Shown here: positions 50,940 to 62,890 of the stretch, piece after piece
How the letters are laid out: the number at the start of each line of letters is the position of its first letter
How positions within the stretch are numbered: the stretch's first letter is position 1
NCBI GenBank assembly: GCA_012295275.1
Contig: CM022672.1
Coordinates: forward strand, 4,242,443 to 4,306,442
Source: Chrysomallon squamiferum
Lineage: Eukaryota > Mollusca > Gastropoda > Neomphalida > Peltospiridae
Reading direction: 5' to 3'
Length of the DNA: 64,000 nucleotides
Position numbers and translations under genes: made by a program
The notes under the pieces: model-generated
The model's input: only the letters and a program-made list of their open reading frames with translations
Told to the model about the DNA's origin: nothing
Database searches by the model: none

Positions 50940-51803
50940 AATATATTTCTGTTTTTGTCTGCTAGTGAAGTTTTTCACGAAGTATATTTCATTCACGGAT
51001 TTCAGTACAAATGGATATATTTACCACATAAGGTAAGTCAAAAAGTTTTCGCTCTTATAGAAGCAGGTGGTTGTGGCCTTTTAAAAAACCTAGCGATGTC
51101 ACAAATTTAAAGGGACAGCTATTCAGCGATAAGGGAACTAGAGGGGTGTACAACAGTGAACTTTAAAAAACTCTTTGTGTTTTTTTTATTTTAAACACTT
51201 ATGCAAATGGATGTTTAGAACGAGTGACTGAAAATATCACTTGTTTTATCAGCTTCAAGCTGTCGACGTGCAATTTTTAATATAATAATAATTATATTAT
51301 TATTATTTTTAACGTTGAAACGTTTTTGAGTGTATCGGTATGCGACGCTTTCGTGTCAACAAGACTTGTAAAAGGTCTTTTGGGTTTTAAGATGGGCAAA
51401 TCATGGCGAATTGTTATACATAGTAATACTTGTGGCATGTGAATGAATTAATACACTAGTTTTCCATTTCTTTCATTTTTTTATTTTTTTTTTATTTAGT
51501 ATATATTTTTTTATTGGTAGTATTTTCTGCAGTCATATTTAAACAATAATGTTGGAACAGCTGGACGGGTTTTGAGATTTAACTTAATATTCATTACCTT
51601 CTCATTTCAGGGCTTTTTCGTTTCTCTTACATTATTATTATTATTATTATTTAAAAAATATTTATACATTTTATTTTAGTTTTCAAAATATAGGCTATAT
51701 CTGGACTGATAAATTTATTCAACGTTTTCCAAACATCAAGTTTTCATTCATTTATATATTAATTATTTTTTATTTATATTATTTGACTATATACCCATGC
51801 AGG

Positions 51804-51834
<31 letters not shown>

Positions 51835-52030
51835 GAAATAAATATCTGTGTGTTAAAAATAATAAAATGTAATATTGATTAAAACAAAAATTAACAAAAC
51901 GATATTCACAGAGATGGACATGTAATAAAACGAAAGTGGAATCATTTCACAAATTAAAAAAAAAAAAAAAAAAAAATCACACGATAACATTACCAGCGCA
52001 AAGTAAAATAAATATTATTTCTAAATCTTG
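50940..52030. other. AT-rich stretch between CpG patches
   Basis: Contains A tracts (51805-51831, 51956-51976) and short ATT runs. Near 51040 AAGTCAAAAAGTTTTCG resembles a mariner end but has no partner. No gene supported. Confidence 0.5.
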
Positions 52031-53010
52031 TTTATTTACATCTTTGTTCCCGACTGAAGAAGGTTAAAATAGTGACCTTGTATGAAAAAAGATTATGGAC
52101 GTGCACGGCCCAAACTGGCGGGAAAAACATTCGTTAGGTGACGATCTTTGCTGGTCTCATGTTTACATAACCAACAACACTTGCATATGAGCGGCTTTGG
52201 AGACCTCGTTACGGTTCGGTCTGCTGCTGGGGCCACACCCTGTGCAGTAATTAACAACATTAGCCAGCAGCCCCTTCAAAGAACACGGCCTGATCACAAG
52301 TTGTTGTTTGTCCCAGCTGGTGGTCCGGAAGGCTAGGAAAAACAAGAGAATTAGCTAATTGACACCTTTTAATGGGGTTCAGTTTAAAGAAAAATAAAAA
52401 AAACAAATCTTTTGGAGATCATTTATTATAATTCAGCCAGAGTTTGTTCCACTTGTTTATGCAAGAGAAAAAAGGATAAAATATTCCTGAATATGTTATG
52501 CAGTTCAAAAAATAATTGGAAAATAAAGAATTAATGAATTATATATATATATTTATATATATATAATACTGACAACAACAACAACAACAAAACCTGATTC
52601 CAAACCTGTATTCTTCAAACATTTTAATTTAATTTTAATTTTATTTGTTATTATTAAAAAGTTTTTAAAACAAACTGGCCTTTTAACGGTAACAAAGTAA
52701 CAATATATTTTGACAGTAGGGTCACCTTAAGTATTTATTTACATAAATGCGGGATTGTTTTCTTACTACAACAAAGCGTATAGCGACACAAGGGAAAAAA
52801 CAAGCACAGAGACCACAAATTACGCCGTATATATCTGCACATACGGTTATTGTGTTGTTGCAGTGACCTGGGGGGGCTGGATCGCATCGCAAGTTGTTTT
52901 ATCTAAACGAAATTGAGACTCCTGATACCATTGCGCTATTGCCCCCCTATTAAAATCCACGGGTGAAAACAAGCGGACTTAACACTACACTTTGAATTCA
53001 CTATCGGAGA
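52030..53010. promoter_or_regulatory. CpG-rich edge left of the right compartment
   Basis: About 26 CpGs lie in 52041-53040, against 4 in the next kilobase. It holds an E2F-type GGCGGGAAAAA (52117-52127), a 63-codon plus-strand frame ending at 52336 that I do not recognise, and the tRNA-like element at 52871. It is the best place for a promoter serving the right compartment. Confidence 0.35.
52871..52947 (-). repeat. tRNA-like element with perfect acceptor stem
   Basis: Read on the minus strand, 77 nt run from GGGGGGC to GCCCCCC, a perfect seven-pair acceptor stem at tRNA length. TAGCGCAATGG follows at A-box position and GCGATGCGATCC lies near the B-box position. The D and anticodon stems do not pair well, so it is a tRNA pseudogene or SINE head rather than a working tRNA. 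Confidence 0.55.
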
Positions 53011-53839
53011 AAACCTACAAATTACAGATAAAATGTGATACCATGGTTTATTTAGGTAGACACTGCAGACAGGCAAACACTGAAATGAATGTGTCTTCTG
53101 GTCTTCATTTTTTTTTTTACGATTAAAAGAAGATTGGGCTACTCAGAATTATATTTTGAACTACCCAGTTTAGTGGCAGATGCATAGTTTTACTATGTTA
53201 CCACGTTACTGAATGAATCCACTGACCATTGATGACGTATGTCAGATTTTAGAATGAATTTACTGAATGTGATCAGCAGATACAAGTGTCAAAATGTTAC
53301 ACATTGCTTAGAAAAAATTTCAAGGAAGAAGGAAAAATAGACCTTAAAAATTAATACCCATGTGTAAGTTGTAATATTAAAGAATGTTTTTTTTTTTTTT
53401 TTTTTGAATTATATTTATAAGTAAAAAGATTTGTTTTTTGTTTTTGGATGTCTTTTCAATATTTTCTTAAGAATGTATCTTAATGGATCTCCATAAACAG
53501 ACATAAAAATATAAATATGTATAAATAAATAACCATTATAAAAGCAGATAATGAATGAAATTTATGATGAGATTTAAGAAAGAAAAAAAGAAGATATATA
53601 TATACAAACATCTTAATACATTATATGTAAAATATAAAAAATAAAACAAAAGAAAGAAGAATGAATAATGAAATAAATAAAAAAGGGGGTTATAACTTTG
53701 TTCAGTATATCTTTTATATAAATTCTGCCAGTGTATTCTAAATCTTCAATAGGCAATTTTTGTCTTTCATGCCAGCAGACAAATTTCTCTGGAACCATGC
53801 CTCATTTGGTATGGGAGGAGCAACTGACAATTTTGTGGG

Positions 53840-53915
53840 ATGGGCTAATCCTATTGGCAGAGCGAGGCAGTGAAATATTTGATTGGCTAATGGGTGGTGT
53901 GATTGGAAGCAGGCC
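53840..53915. promoter_or_regulatory. Triple inverted CCAAT boxes
   Basis: ATTGG at 53853-53857, 53882-53886 and 53902-53906, spaced 29 and 20 bp. Spacing of this kind suits NF-Y binding. It lies just inside the CpG-poor right compartment. Confidence 0.3.
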
Positions 53916-56292
53916 TGGTAGAACCCTGCTCTAGGAGTGAGAGTTGATAGAGTAAACTGGTCAAGAGCTATCTGTAGATGGAACACAAGTGAAATTACAT
54001 CAAAGTCTGTTAGTGTTCTGCCAAAGCACACATCACCTCTCCCAGGGTTTAGGGAAGGGGCTAAAGTTAATTTTTTTTTAAATTTAAACCTGGAATTTTA
54101 AGTGAAATGTCCTTGGCTAATGTTTATATCTGTGTGTGTGTGTGTGTGTGTGTATGTTTGTATGTTTGTGTCATATTATATTATAAGTAATCTTTTACAA
54201 ACATTTATTACCAGGGAATATTTTCAGTGAGTTCTGGTTCAAATAATATACATTTTTGGAATATGTGTACTATCACATGCATAGTTGAAATAACTGTAAA
54301 TAATATTTGTGATACTTTTATGTCTTTCTTAATATGGCTTGTGATACAAAACGTACAACTGTGGGGTCTTAACTGTATATTTTCCCTGGTCCACAGCTTT
54401 CCAGTCTTTCCAGTAGAAGGTGATAACCTCACATGAAAGGAGTCCTCTGTGACAAAACATCAGTTGAAATTGCTATTTGCATCGTTTTTGGAAAAAACAT
54501 TTTCCTATTCATCTCATCTCATTGTGTTTGTTCATTTGGTCCATAATGAAAGTTTTAGTTTACTGTATTATTGTCTGTCTTATCAGAAAATCTACCCACT
54601 CATGTTCTTATTGTTATCTCTACAAAAGCTTTTTTTTTTTTTTTTTTTTTTAGTAATTTGTGTTTACCCAGTTTATAATATAATAGTAGGTACAAGACAT
54701 TTAACATACTGAAGTTGTTTGAAGATCTTTAAAGAAGATTATTTGTTTTAAGGAATATTTCCTTTCATTTAATTAAGAACTACATACCAAAAAAAAAAAA
54801 ATAATAATAATAATGAAAAATAGAGAAAGAAACCCAACAGTAAAAAACAACAAAAACCCTACTGTTAGATAGTACATTTATATCTAAAAATCAAACTTAG
54901 AGATCGAAAAGTAATGAGATTTTGTTGCTGAAGATACAATTTTATTTCTTTTCTGTTTTTTTTTCTTCTGATTAACCCTTTAACACATGGATATTTAGGA
55001 ATAAATCAGTTTCAATATTAATATATATTCATATCAGTGTTGTTTTATTTTTTTATTTGATTAAAAAAATTTTTTTGGGGTATCATTCAATCTGCCTTGA
55101 TCACAAGCTCGGCCTTTACATCTATATTCCTGTAGAAAAACATGGTTAATATCTGGATATATATATACATCTATATGAACAAGTCAAACGGTCCAGCAGC
55201 AGCTGTGCTGTAAACTGGGCAGTGGTCAGTCATGTGAACAAAGGTGTCAAATAAATTCAGCAACAATTTGTAAATTACTATGGCAGTATAACATTTTATG
55301 ACAACATTTGTAGAGATTTTAGGTGTTAAATCTGTTATAAATTACTAATGGAAGAAAAATGGAAGAATTAATGCTGACCATAACTAAGTGCATAAAATGA
55401 AAATAAGCACATTGCTTTAGACAAATATATGAAAGTGTGCAATTACTATTTAATTGCATCTACTGAGCTTTTTGTGTACAGCAATAAACTGCAAATCTGA
55501 TCCACATCATATGTTTACTGAAAAAACATAGCAAATGTAGGTATAAGCAAATGGTTGAAATGACTGAACATTGTGCATTCAAATACATTTACTAAAATTT
55601 AAACAGTTTCTTCACTTCTCAACTCCAATTTCTTATTTGAATGCAAGAATTAGTCACCCACACAGCACCATACTGTTTAATTACCAGCAGTTAGATAAGT
55701 CTGAACTTAAATGCTTATTAAGAAATGTATATTCCTTGTCTCAGATGGTGTACAGTGAAATGGTCTGGCAAATCAAGCTGATGTGGTGTTTATAATAGGA
55801 GGTAGTTATTCCCTCAGGAGCGGAAACTCCCAGCATCTCATTAGGGAACTGCTTGCTGCTTATCAGGCAAATAAAGATCTGTAATCAGAAAAATATCATT
55901 TACCAGCATTGGAGAAAGCTGAAGAAGATATAGAAAAATGTGAAAAGGGTAAAAAAAAAAGAAAGAAAGAAAGAAAATCAACCGGAAATGAGAAATTAAG
56001 AAAAGGAAATTGGTTGTGATGAAACAAATAATTCTGTTTCCACTGCTTATTTAAATATAATATTATAAGAATATTTATTGACTATTGTTAGTATTTATAT
56101 TCTAAAACATTTCACATTAAATATGAAAGGTCCACCAATAGTAAAACTAAAAACTAAAGGTTAATTAAATACATTCCTTTATTTTGATGGCGTTGTCACA
56201 TTCTTTATTTAATAAAGATGAAAATATTACTATTAATAATAATGTGTTAAGTGGGTAAACAGTTTGTATACCTACAGCTATGTTCATTGGTT

Positions 56293-56739
56293 TCAGAAAC
56301 ATGGTTTTTGTAGTTCATCAGTCCAGGAACTATAGTTAAGTTCACTTGTCCTTGGCATAACTTTCAACTTCACAAGACTTTTCATTGATAAAAAGAGGTA
56401 GTTGATAACTTGTTTCTTAGAATCCCAGCGACCAGTGAAAGAAATGTTAATACAGTCTGGCTTCTTCAGTAAGATTCCTGCTTCTCAGTTGCCCATATGG
56501 TTTGTGTAGGCAAGGTTTTTCTCTGTCAATTGACTGCAGGCCATGCCTGTTTGTGGTATTGTCTTATGATAATTCCACAGGAGTGTGAATTGTGTGTGGT
56601 ACGTTTCTTCTGGATTTTCACTTCTGTATTTAAACAAAACAACACATGATAATGCTGTCGAATCCATAGAATCAAAAATAATATTACGTTTAAGTATTTG
56701 TAGACATCTGTCCCTTGAATGTTGAGAGCAGAAAAGCAT
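56293..56739 (-). pseudogene. TGA-interrupted reading frame, possibly a transposase relic
   Basis: Reading the minus strand from an ATG at 56739, the frame is open for 84 codons. It meets one TGA at 56487-56485 and continues in the same frame for 63 more codons to a second TGA at 56295-56293. The second part contains INISFTGRWDSKKQ followed by NYLFLSMKS. This recalls, weakly, the GRxDSPG..xKYxxYxFM core of some animal cut-and-paste transposases (Kolobok-like), but the match is from memory. The composition is not low-complexity and it sits in repeat-poor DNA. It may be a decayed transposon gene or chance. Confidence 0.3.
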
Positions 56740-57194
56740 TTCTTTTTCAGTATTTCAGAAACTGATGAAAAGTGTTATTTGTGAAGAAACCTTCTATTCA
56801 TTGTTTGGATAGTTTTCATATCCAAATAGAGAATGTAAAAGTTATTTAGCAAATACAGATTCTCTGTGTATTTATGTATGTACATGTCTGCATGCATTCA
56901 CATGCCTATGTGTTTATTTTTCATTTCTAAATAAATATTTCAAGCAGATTAAAAAAATAGTTCATAAAAATATTTTTCTAGCATAAGAAAGCATGTTGTC
57001 CTATTAAATATTTGTAATACCATTCAGATTGTATTTTTTCTGTTGAGCTTATTCCACTGGGATTTTTATAAACCAGAATTCCACATGTAAAAGGAAGTGA
57101 ATTAAGCTAGGATTTGCCACAAACTCTTGATGTTGGTGGGGTCTGGCTTTTTTGGATGGCAAGCAGTGAGTGCATTTTTCCTTTCCAAAAACAG

Positions 57195-57442
57195 TTATAA
57201 CAGTAGAACGGTGTCATATCCCAGAAGTGACATATCTGACCTAGATAGGAATAGAATTCCTTGTGATTTGTGTAAGGAATTTAAAGACATGTGTTTGATG
57301 TGGGATAGAGAGAGCTGTGTGATGTTTACTGCTGCCTGCAGATTGACAAAGAAACTCTTTGTTCTTCGGCCAAAAGACCAACAAACGACAGAAATGACAA
57401 ACAGAATGGTTGGCATGTTCACTGAAGCTTACTTTGCAGTCA
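57195..57442 (+). CDS. Candidate internal exon of an unrecognised gene
   Basis: A 248-nt open segment in the CpG-poor right compartment. It is preceded by a pyrimidine-rich acceptor (tttccaaaaacag) and ends at a consensus donor (GTCA|GTGAGT). In the frame used here it encodes about 82 residues of balanced composition, entering after two codon bases and leaving after one. It contains a cysteine cluster (CDLCKEF, then single Cys at spacings of about 6, 7 and 6). If not spliced, the frame stops at TGA, 57451-57453. I recognise no family. The opposite strand is also open over most of it, which weakens the case. Confidence 0.38.
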
Positions 57443-58715
57443 GTGAGTCCTGAAGGGATGACATCGTTTTAATACACAGGTGTTTATATCTTGAAAAACT
57501 AAAAAAAAAAAAAAAAAAAATTCATTATATGCCTGCAATACTTTGTTAATTGTTTTAAAGTGGAGAATATTAAACCATTTGAATTTTAATAAATGATATC
57601 TTAAAAAAACAGAATTAAAAAAAGAAAAAAAGAAAAAAAGAGAGCACTCACCTGCACCCAAAGAAAGAAACAAATAAGCAATTTATAAAATAATTCAGAT
57701 GTTTGAACATGGAAACACTTTATAAGAAATATGTTTTTATATATTTATTTTTTTAATTATCTCTAACATAAACAGAGAAATGTTTGCTGCTATAACTAAA
57801 CTGAATACTGATTTTCATAAATGTTTAAACTAAGTAAAATCTGAAGAAAACAATTTTGTTCTTCAAACTAATGCAGTTTGTATATTTAATTATAACATTT
57901 TGGATGTACCAATCTATATATATAGATACATCCATTCAAACTATTTGGAGTGATTAGTTAAGAAAAACAATACTGTTTTTATCCAATTTATACTTTCTTC
58001 ATACCTTCATACCTTTCTTCATACAGTATTCTTATGCTTTGTGAGTGAATGAGTTAAATTGAACAGACTTTTTCAAAACTACAATTAACAATGAAATGGT
58101 AACAAAGTAAATCAAAGAATTTTTTTTCTTTTTCCTTTTTATTCATTAGTTCAATAAATAACTTCATTACTTGTTCACCCTGTAGCTAAATACTTAAAGG
58201 AACATGCTGTATTATTATAAATAAAAGCAATTGGAACAATTCTAAGATAAAAAGATTAAAGAGCTAATGAACTGGTACTTGAGAACAGGGAGAGAGTGAG
58301 TACCCATATAACATTGTGCAATACTGGCTCTATATAGAGAATAGCCTCAAATAGCTACACTTGAAATGGTGCACACTCATTAAAAGGCATTAGTGATATA
58401 TAAACAGGATTTGTGCCAGACACTAGCTTTGTTTACCTAGCTATTTGTTAGCAGGTGTTGAAAGTGTATTATGGATAATTGATATGTATACTGTTTTAAC
58501 AACACAGTTATTGTTTCTTGTTACATTTAACACTAAACTTGTTGACATGCTTTAAATGGTCTTGACATTCTGTGATTACTTTCAAGTCAGATGCTTGTTT
58601 TGTTGTTGCTTAATTGCATGGACCAGTTTCAGATCTTTGTTGTTTATTATTTCATTTTGTGACTCTCACTTAAGAAAACATCTCTTAACTAGAGGGCAAA
58701 ACTACGTCAAGCTTG

Positions 58716-58810
58716 TGTAAAACCTTCAGTTGTTAAGCCACCAAATTTACATTGGTAGGTGCTGTGATCAAGTCCAGGTGAAAACTTTTCTTCCACCTGA
58801 TTGCAGAAAT
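58716..58810 (+). repeat. tRNA-derived SINE remnant
   Basis: TTCAGTTGTTAAGC (A box), CCAA-ATTTACA-TTGG (anticodon-arm-like) and GTGATCAAGTCC (B box) follow in tRNA order. Downstream, CAGGTG and CACCTG form a small hairpin. It is the only clear SINE trace in the right compartment. Confidence 0.45.
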
Positions 58811-59574
58811 TTGACACCACATCTTTCAAAATAATAAAGTAACATACTAATTTTCTCTTGGGCAGAAATGGACAGAGATATACAGTGATGTAAGTATATT
58901 TGAAATGATTGGTTTATTAGGTTTATGTGATGACTTTTGACATTTGATGTTCTTTGTGCTCATCTGGGTTATGGATATGTTTTTTCTTACCCAGGAAGGA
59001 TAAAAGCCTTTCATCCTGAATACATTCTCCATAATAAGAAGTACTTGAAAACAAATGCATTTGTTAAGCCCCTTTGTAGAAAACCTAATATAATTTAAAA
59101 TATATAGGCCTATGTATATTTAAAAAAAAAAACCCTGATTTATCTAGTGTATCTTCAGCAAAGACAGTAAAAAGAAATAAAAAGGTATATTTAACAGATT
59201 TTATGTAGTTTAAAATATCTGTACTTGTAATATCTGTAATATCTGTAATTTAATTTTGAAAAACATTTTATTACTTTTTCCATAGTATCATTTTCTTTTA
59301 TCTTAAAAAATAAAATAATAATAAATAAATAAATAAAAATGAAAGTAAAAGCAAACATCTATTTTAATAATGATATCTTTAAAAGATGTTTTGTTATCAG
59401 GAAAAAAAAAAAAATTATGTCTAATGATTTTGTTTTTTCCTGTTAAAACTAAAAACTCCAAAATAAACAAATAAAACTGTCACTTGAAGATACTTCCTCA
59501 ACAAAAACTAGATAAGAAACAAACACACATTTTCTACATCATTTCAGCAAAGACAGTAGTGTATTAGTGTCATT

Positions 59575-59775
59575 TAGTGCGGAATGTCATGCTTTGAAAT
59601 TCACCGAAGGCTCAAGCTAACTGCAATCCAGGCTGTCTCTGGCACTTGACAGCTTTCAGATAGATGTGAAGACACGAGGAGGCCATTAATAAATTTCTCA
59701 TCCATAAAAACATCCCCATTGTTATCCAAGTATTAGTCCATTAATGTAACCTGTCCTACAGCTAAGTTAGATCAA
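59575..59775. other. Complex non-coding block, possible conserved element
   Basis: About 200 bp without simple repeats. It holds TGACAG (TALE-type), CCATAAAAA and CCATTAATG (homeodomain-type). No open frame or splice pattern. Conservation cannot be judged from one sequence. Confidence 0.25.
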
Positions 59776-60109
59776 GATTATCAGAGCATTACTTATCTTT
59801 TTCATTATATATTATTAATTTAGTAATCTGTATTAATGATAACAACAACAACAACAACAATAATAATAATAATAATTTTATTATTATTTGATACATAAAA
59901 TATGTCTGGAAAAGGTTGAACAAATATCTTGTATAGATAGGTTTATTTATGTGTATGATAAATTGGTTTATATTTTCATGTATATGTATTTTATTTACTC
60001 TTTGATTTTCTTCAAAATAAGTATTCTGTGCTTTAACAAGTTTGAAATAAAACTAATCTGGACTATAACCCAATTTACATAACAGAATTAAGGATTTCTT
60101 CTCTTTTTT

Positions 60110-60340
60110 TTATGGCTTATGTACCTGACAATTACCTGTGAAAGGTAAGATGCCTTCTTTTGTTTGTGAGAGCATGGAGGTGTTGACCTGTGGTCTGTGA
60201 GAGGATTTGGCCCTTTCAGATAGATTTAATCCCAGTTAATTGCAGTAAGAGGTTTTCCTAGCAGGAGGTTTCTTTGAGGATGGACTTGTAGCTAATTAGT
60301 GGGTTTACAGATTTATACAATCTTCCTGACATGTTGTTAG
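60110..60340. other. Complex non-coding block with homeodomain-type words
   Basis: Contains TTTAATCCCAG (bicoid/Otx-type), AGTTAATTGC and GCTAATTAG within about 80 bp. A lone perfect donor-like AAAG|GTAAGA lies near 60143, with no matching acceptor found. Confidence 0.25.
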
Positions 60341-62569
60341 TGAGAAAACACACCTTTGCACCTGTCTGCTGCACTGTGAATGAAAGTACAGTAAGTTGTT
60401 TTTGAAACATCTGTATTAAAAAAACCACCCCCAAAAAACAACTAAAAAACTGAGGTAACTATATGTATATATATTTTTTAAACAATTTTATTTTCTTCTT
60501 TTGTTATTTATTATTATTATTATTATTATTTTTATATAATAGTTAACCCTTTTAAATGTGGAATGATGTTTTTTTGTTCCTATTTTTTTAGCATTCCATT
60601 CAGTATAACATCTTAGCATTTCCTTCTTGTGCTAGTTTACTGATCACTGAGGAATGGTGCAAACAACCCACAGAGGCTGGCATATCAGTACTTCATAACA
60701 TTCTCAAATGCTTTTACCACATGTCATTCTCTTTAGTTTTAATAGCAACATGCAAATATCATTAGTCTGTGATAGGAAGTGATAATTAAGCTGTAATGAA
60801 AAGAGATTGGAAATAGAGTGATGACTGCCGCTTTTTGACACAGTCATATCTCATTCATGACTTGCCTCATCTTTCTCTCATATCACTCATAAACGATTTG
60901 TTATCTTTTTCGGCAAGCATCATTCCATCAACACATCTTTATCCTTTGACCCTGCCTCTCATTATATGGAGAGTGATGGGGCAGGCAGGTAGAAGGGGGA
61001 TGCAAATGGATAGATCAGAGAGAAATAGGACAAGAAAGAGAAACTGATTTTCATACTGCAAATTAATGATGTATGTAAAAAACAATATATATACATTTTT
61101 TTTTTTCCACTTAAACATTTATAGGGGTAGTGAAATCAGAATACTTTCAGGATTGTGGTAATTAGGAATAAAGGAACTGTTAGGTAGGAAGGATACATTA
61201 TTGACAAAGTTGAAAATTAAAGAGGGGGGAGTAAAATCAGGAGGGAGGCTGTTGGTCAAAAATGGATTTTCCATTATGAATAGAATTTGTTTATGGGGGG
61301 TTCTTAGGGATAGGAAGACGTTGTTATAAGATAGCTTAGTAATATTCTGCTGTGAATTGAGAGTATTAAGCCAAGGGAGGGGGAATTACACCCAGCAGGA
61401 ACTGTGACTTCTGGGAAAGCATGGTCCTCTAACCAGCAACATATGTGATGCATTTAAACTGGTTAAATCAGAAAGGACGAGTTTCTTCAACTATGGTTGA
61501 TCTGTATCTGTACTCTGTCTTCTCTGATTATCTCAGAAATAATGTAAGTTTCTTGTGTTTTTATCTTCTTCCTGGACATGTTTCCTAAACTCAGCTGTAA
61601 CATTTTATATTTGTCAATTTTGTTTGATATTTTTGAATTAATTAATTAATAATTTTAAATTTTTATTTTAGATTAAATTTCATTTTACTTATATATTTTT
61701 TATTTTATACTTTGTAGTCTATACAGAGCATCTTTGTAAAAATGTACATTTCAATAAGACGTAATTATCTGAAGGAGTTTTTGTCCTTGTTTCTCTTTTT
61801 AGGCTGTAGTTTTATTTATAATGCATGACACAACTTCAAACTGTTAAGCTTGACTTTGAGAACATTGAGCCAAATGTTTATAGCTGAAAGAAAAACACAT
61901 GTCTCTTGTAACCTCCAGAGAATCTACACGTACATTGTGTATCTGTGTCTTCTTCAAGTTTGAGCTGCTAGACCAACAAGTGAATTCCAAACATTCACAT
62001 GGTGCTTTGCAAGAGTGCTCTGTTTATGTTCGACATATATTACCCAAGGCACATTACACACTGAGCAAAACAATCTATCTTATCTATATTTACACTTTCC
62101 ACCATGATCTGTTTTTTCATGAAGACATTTTGTATCACTGACAATCAGTTTGTTGCTCAAAAAAATATAAATGGCTCTGAATATAAAAATTACATGAAGT
62201 GTAATTGGCAGAAATTAGTTCATATGATTTCTTTTTCATTCTTTTATTTCTGTTTTTTTAATATTGACATATTAAGGTGATATTTTCATTTTAATTATTC
62301 ACTAGAAGCTTACAACCTCTAATCTAACTTAATGAAATATTGTTACTATATTTTAATTGATTATTATGTATATACCCGGTGTTGTTTTTTGCTTTTTAAA
62401 ATAAATATCTAATACAATTTTTGATTACTGCTGTTAGGATAATTGTCAAGCGATAATTAAAGTACATAATAAATTCATGTGGTAAGTACACCGTTATAAA
62501 GGATGGGAATAATTATATCTCTGATTTGCTTCCTGTGAAATGTTAAGATATCAAATCAGTTTATTAGTG

Positions 62570-62890
62570 ATGTTTGCTGGAATGGCTCAGCACCTCCCTA
62601 CATTTTATAGCCTTTCTAAAACCTAATGATTTGACTACTGTGTCATTAGAACTTGTTTTCACCACTGCAGGTGGAATAACTAATATATTTAATGGGCAGT
62701 TGTAGTTGTTTGACTGAGGTGGTCAAGATAATGACCGAGATAGAGTTTCTAGATGAGTGGGTTTTTCCCATGGATTGCTGGACACAGGATGGTGAAAATC
62801 CCTAAGGGTGTGGAATTAAAATCTGTTGTGCATTAAGGGTGGGTTTAGGGGAGGTTATGCTTCACCAGGTTTGTTGATTATAAAGGATAA
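62570..62890. other. Complex non-coding block
   Basis: Repeat-free, CpG-poor sequence of mixed composition. No exon was found on either strand. Confidence 0.2.

Larger units (their letters stand above)
53020..57190. other. CpG-poor right compartment, first part
   Basis: Few simple repeats ((TG)n at about 54128-54152, poly-T at 54631-54651). Complex non-coding sequence includes 55795-55925. Plus-strand frames at 54227-54436 and 55571-55795 lack splice support. Confidence 0.5.

Noticed and set aside
51020-51080. Mariner-type terminal repeat (AAGTCAAAAAGTTTTCG)
   Set aside because: No inverted partner or TA duplication was found within a few kilobases.
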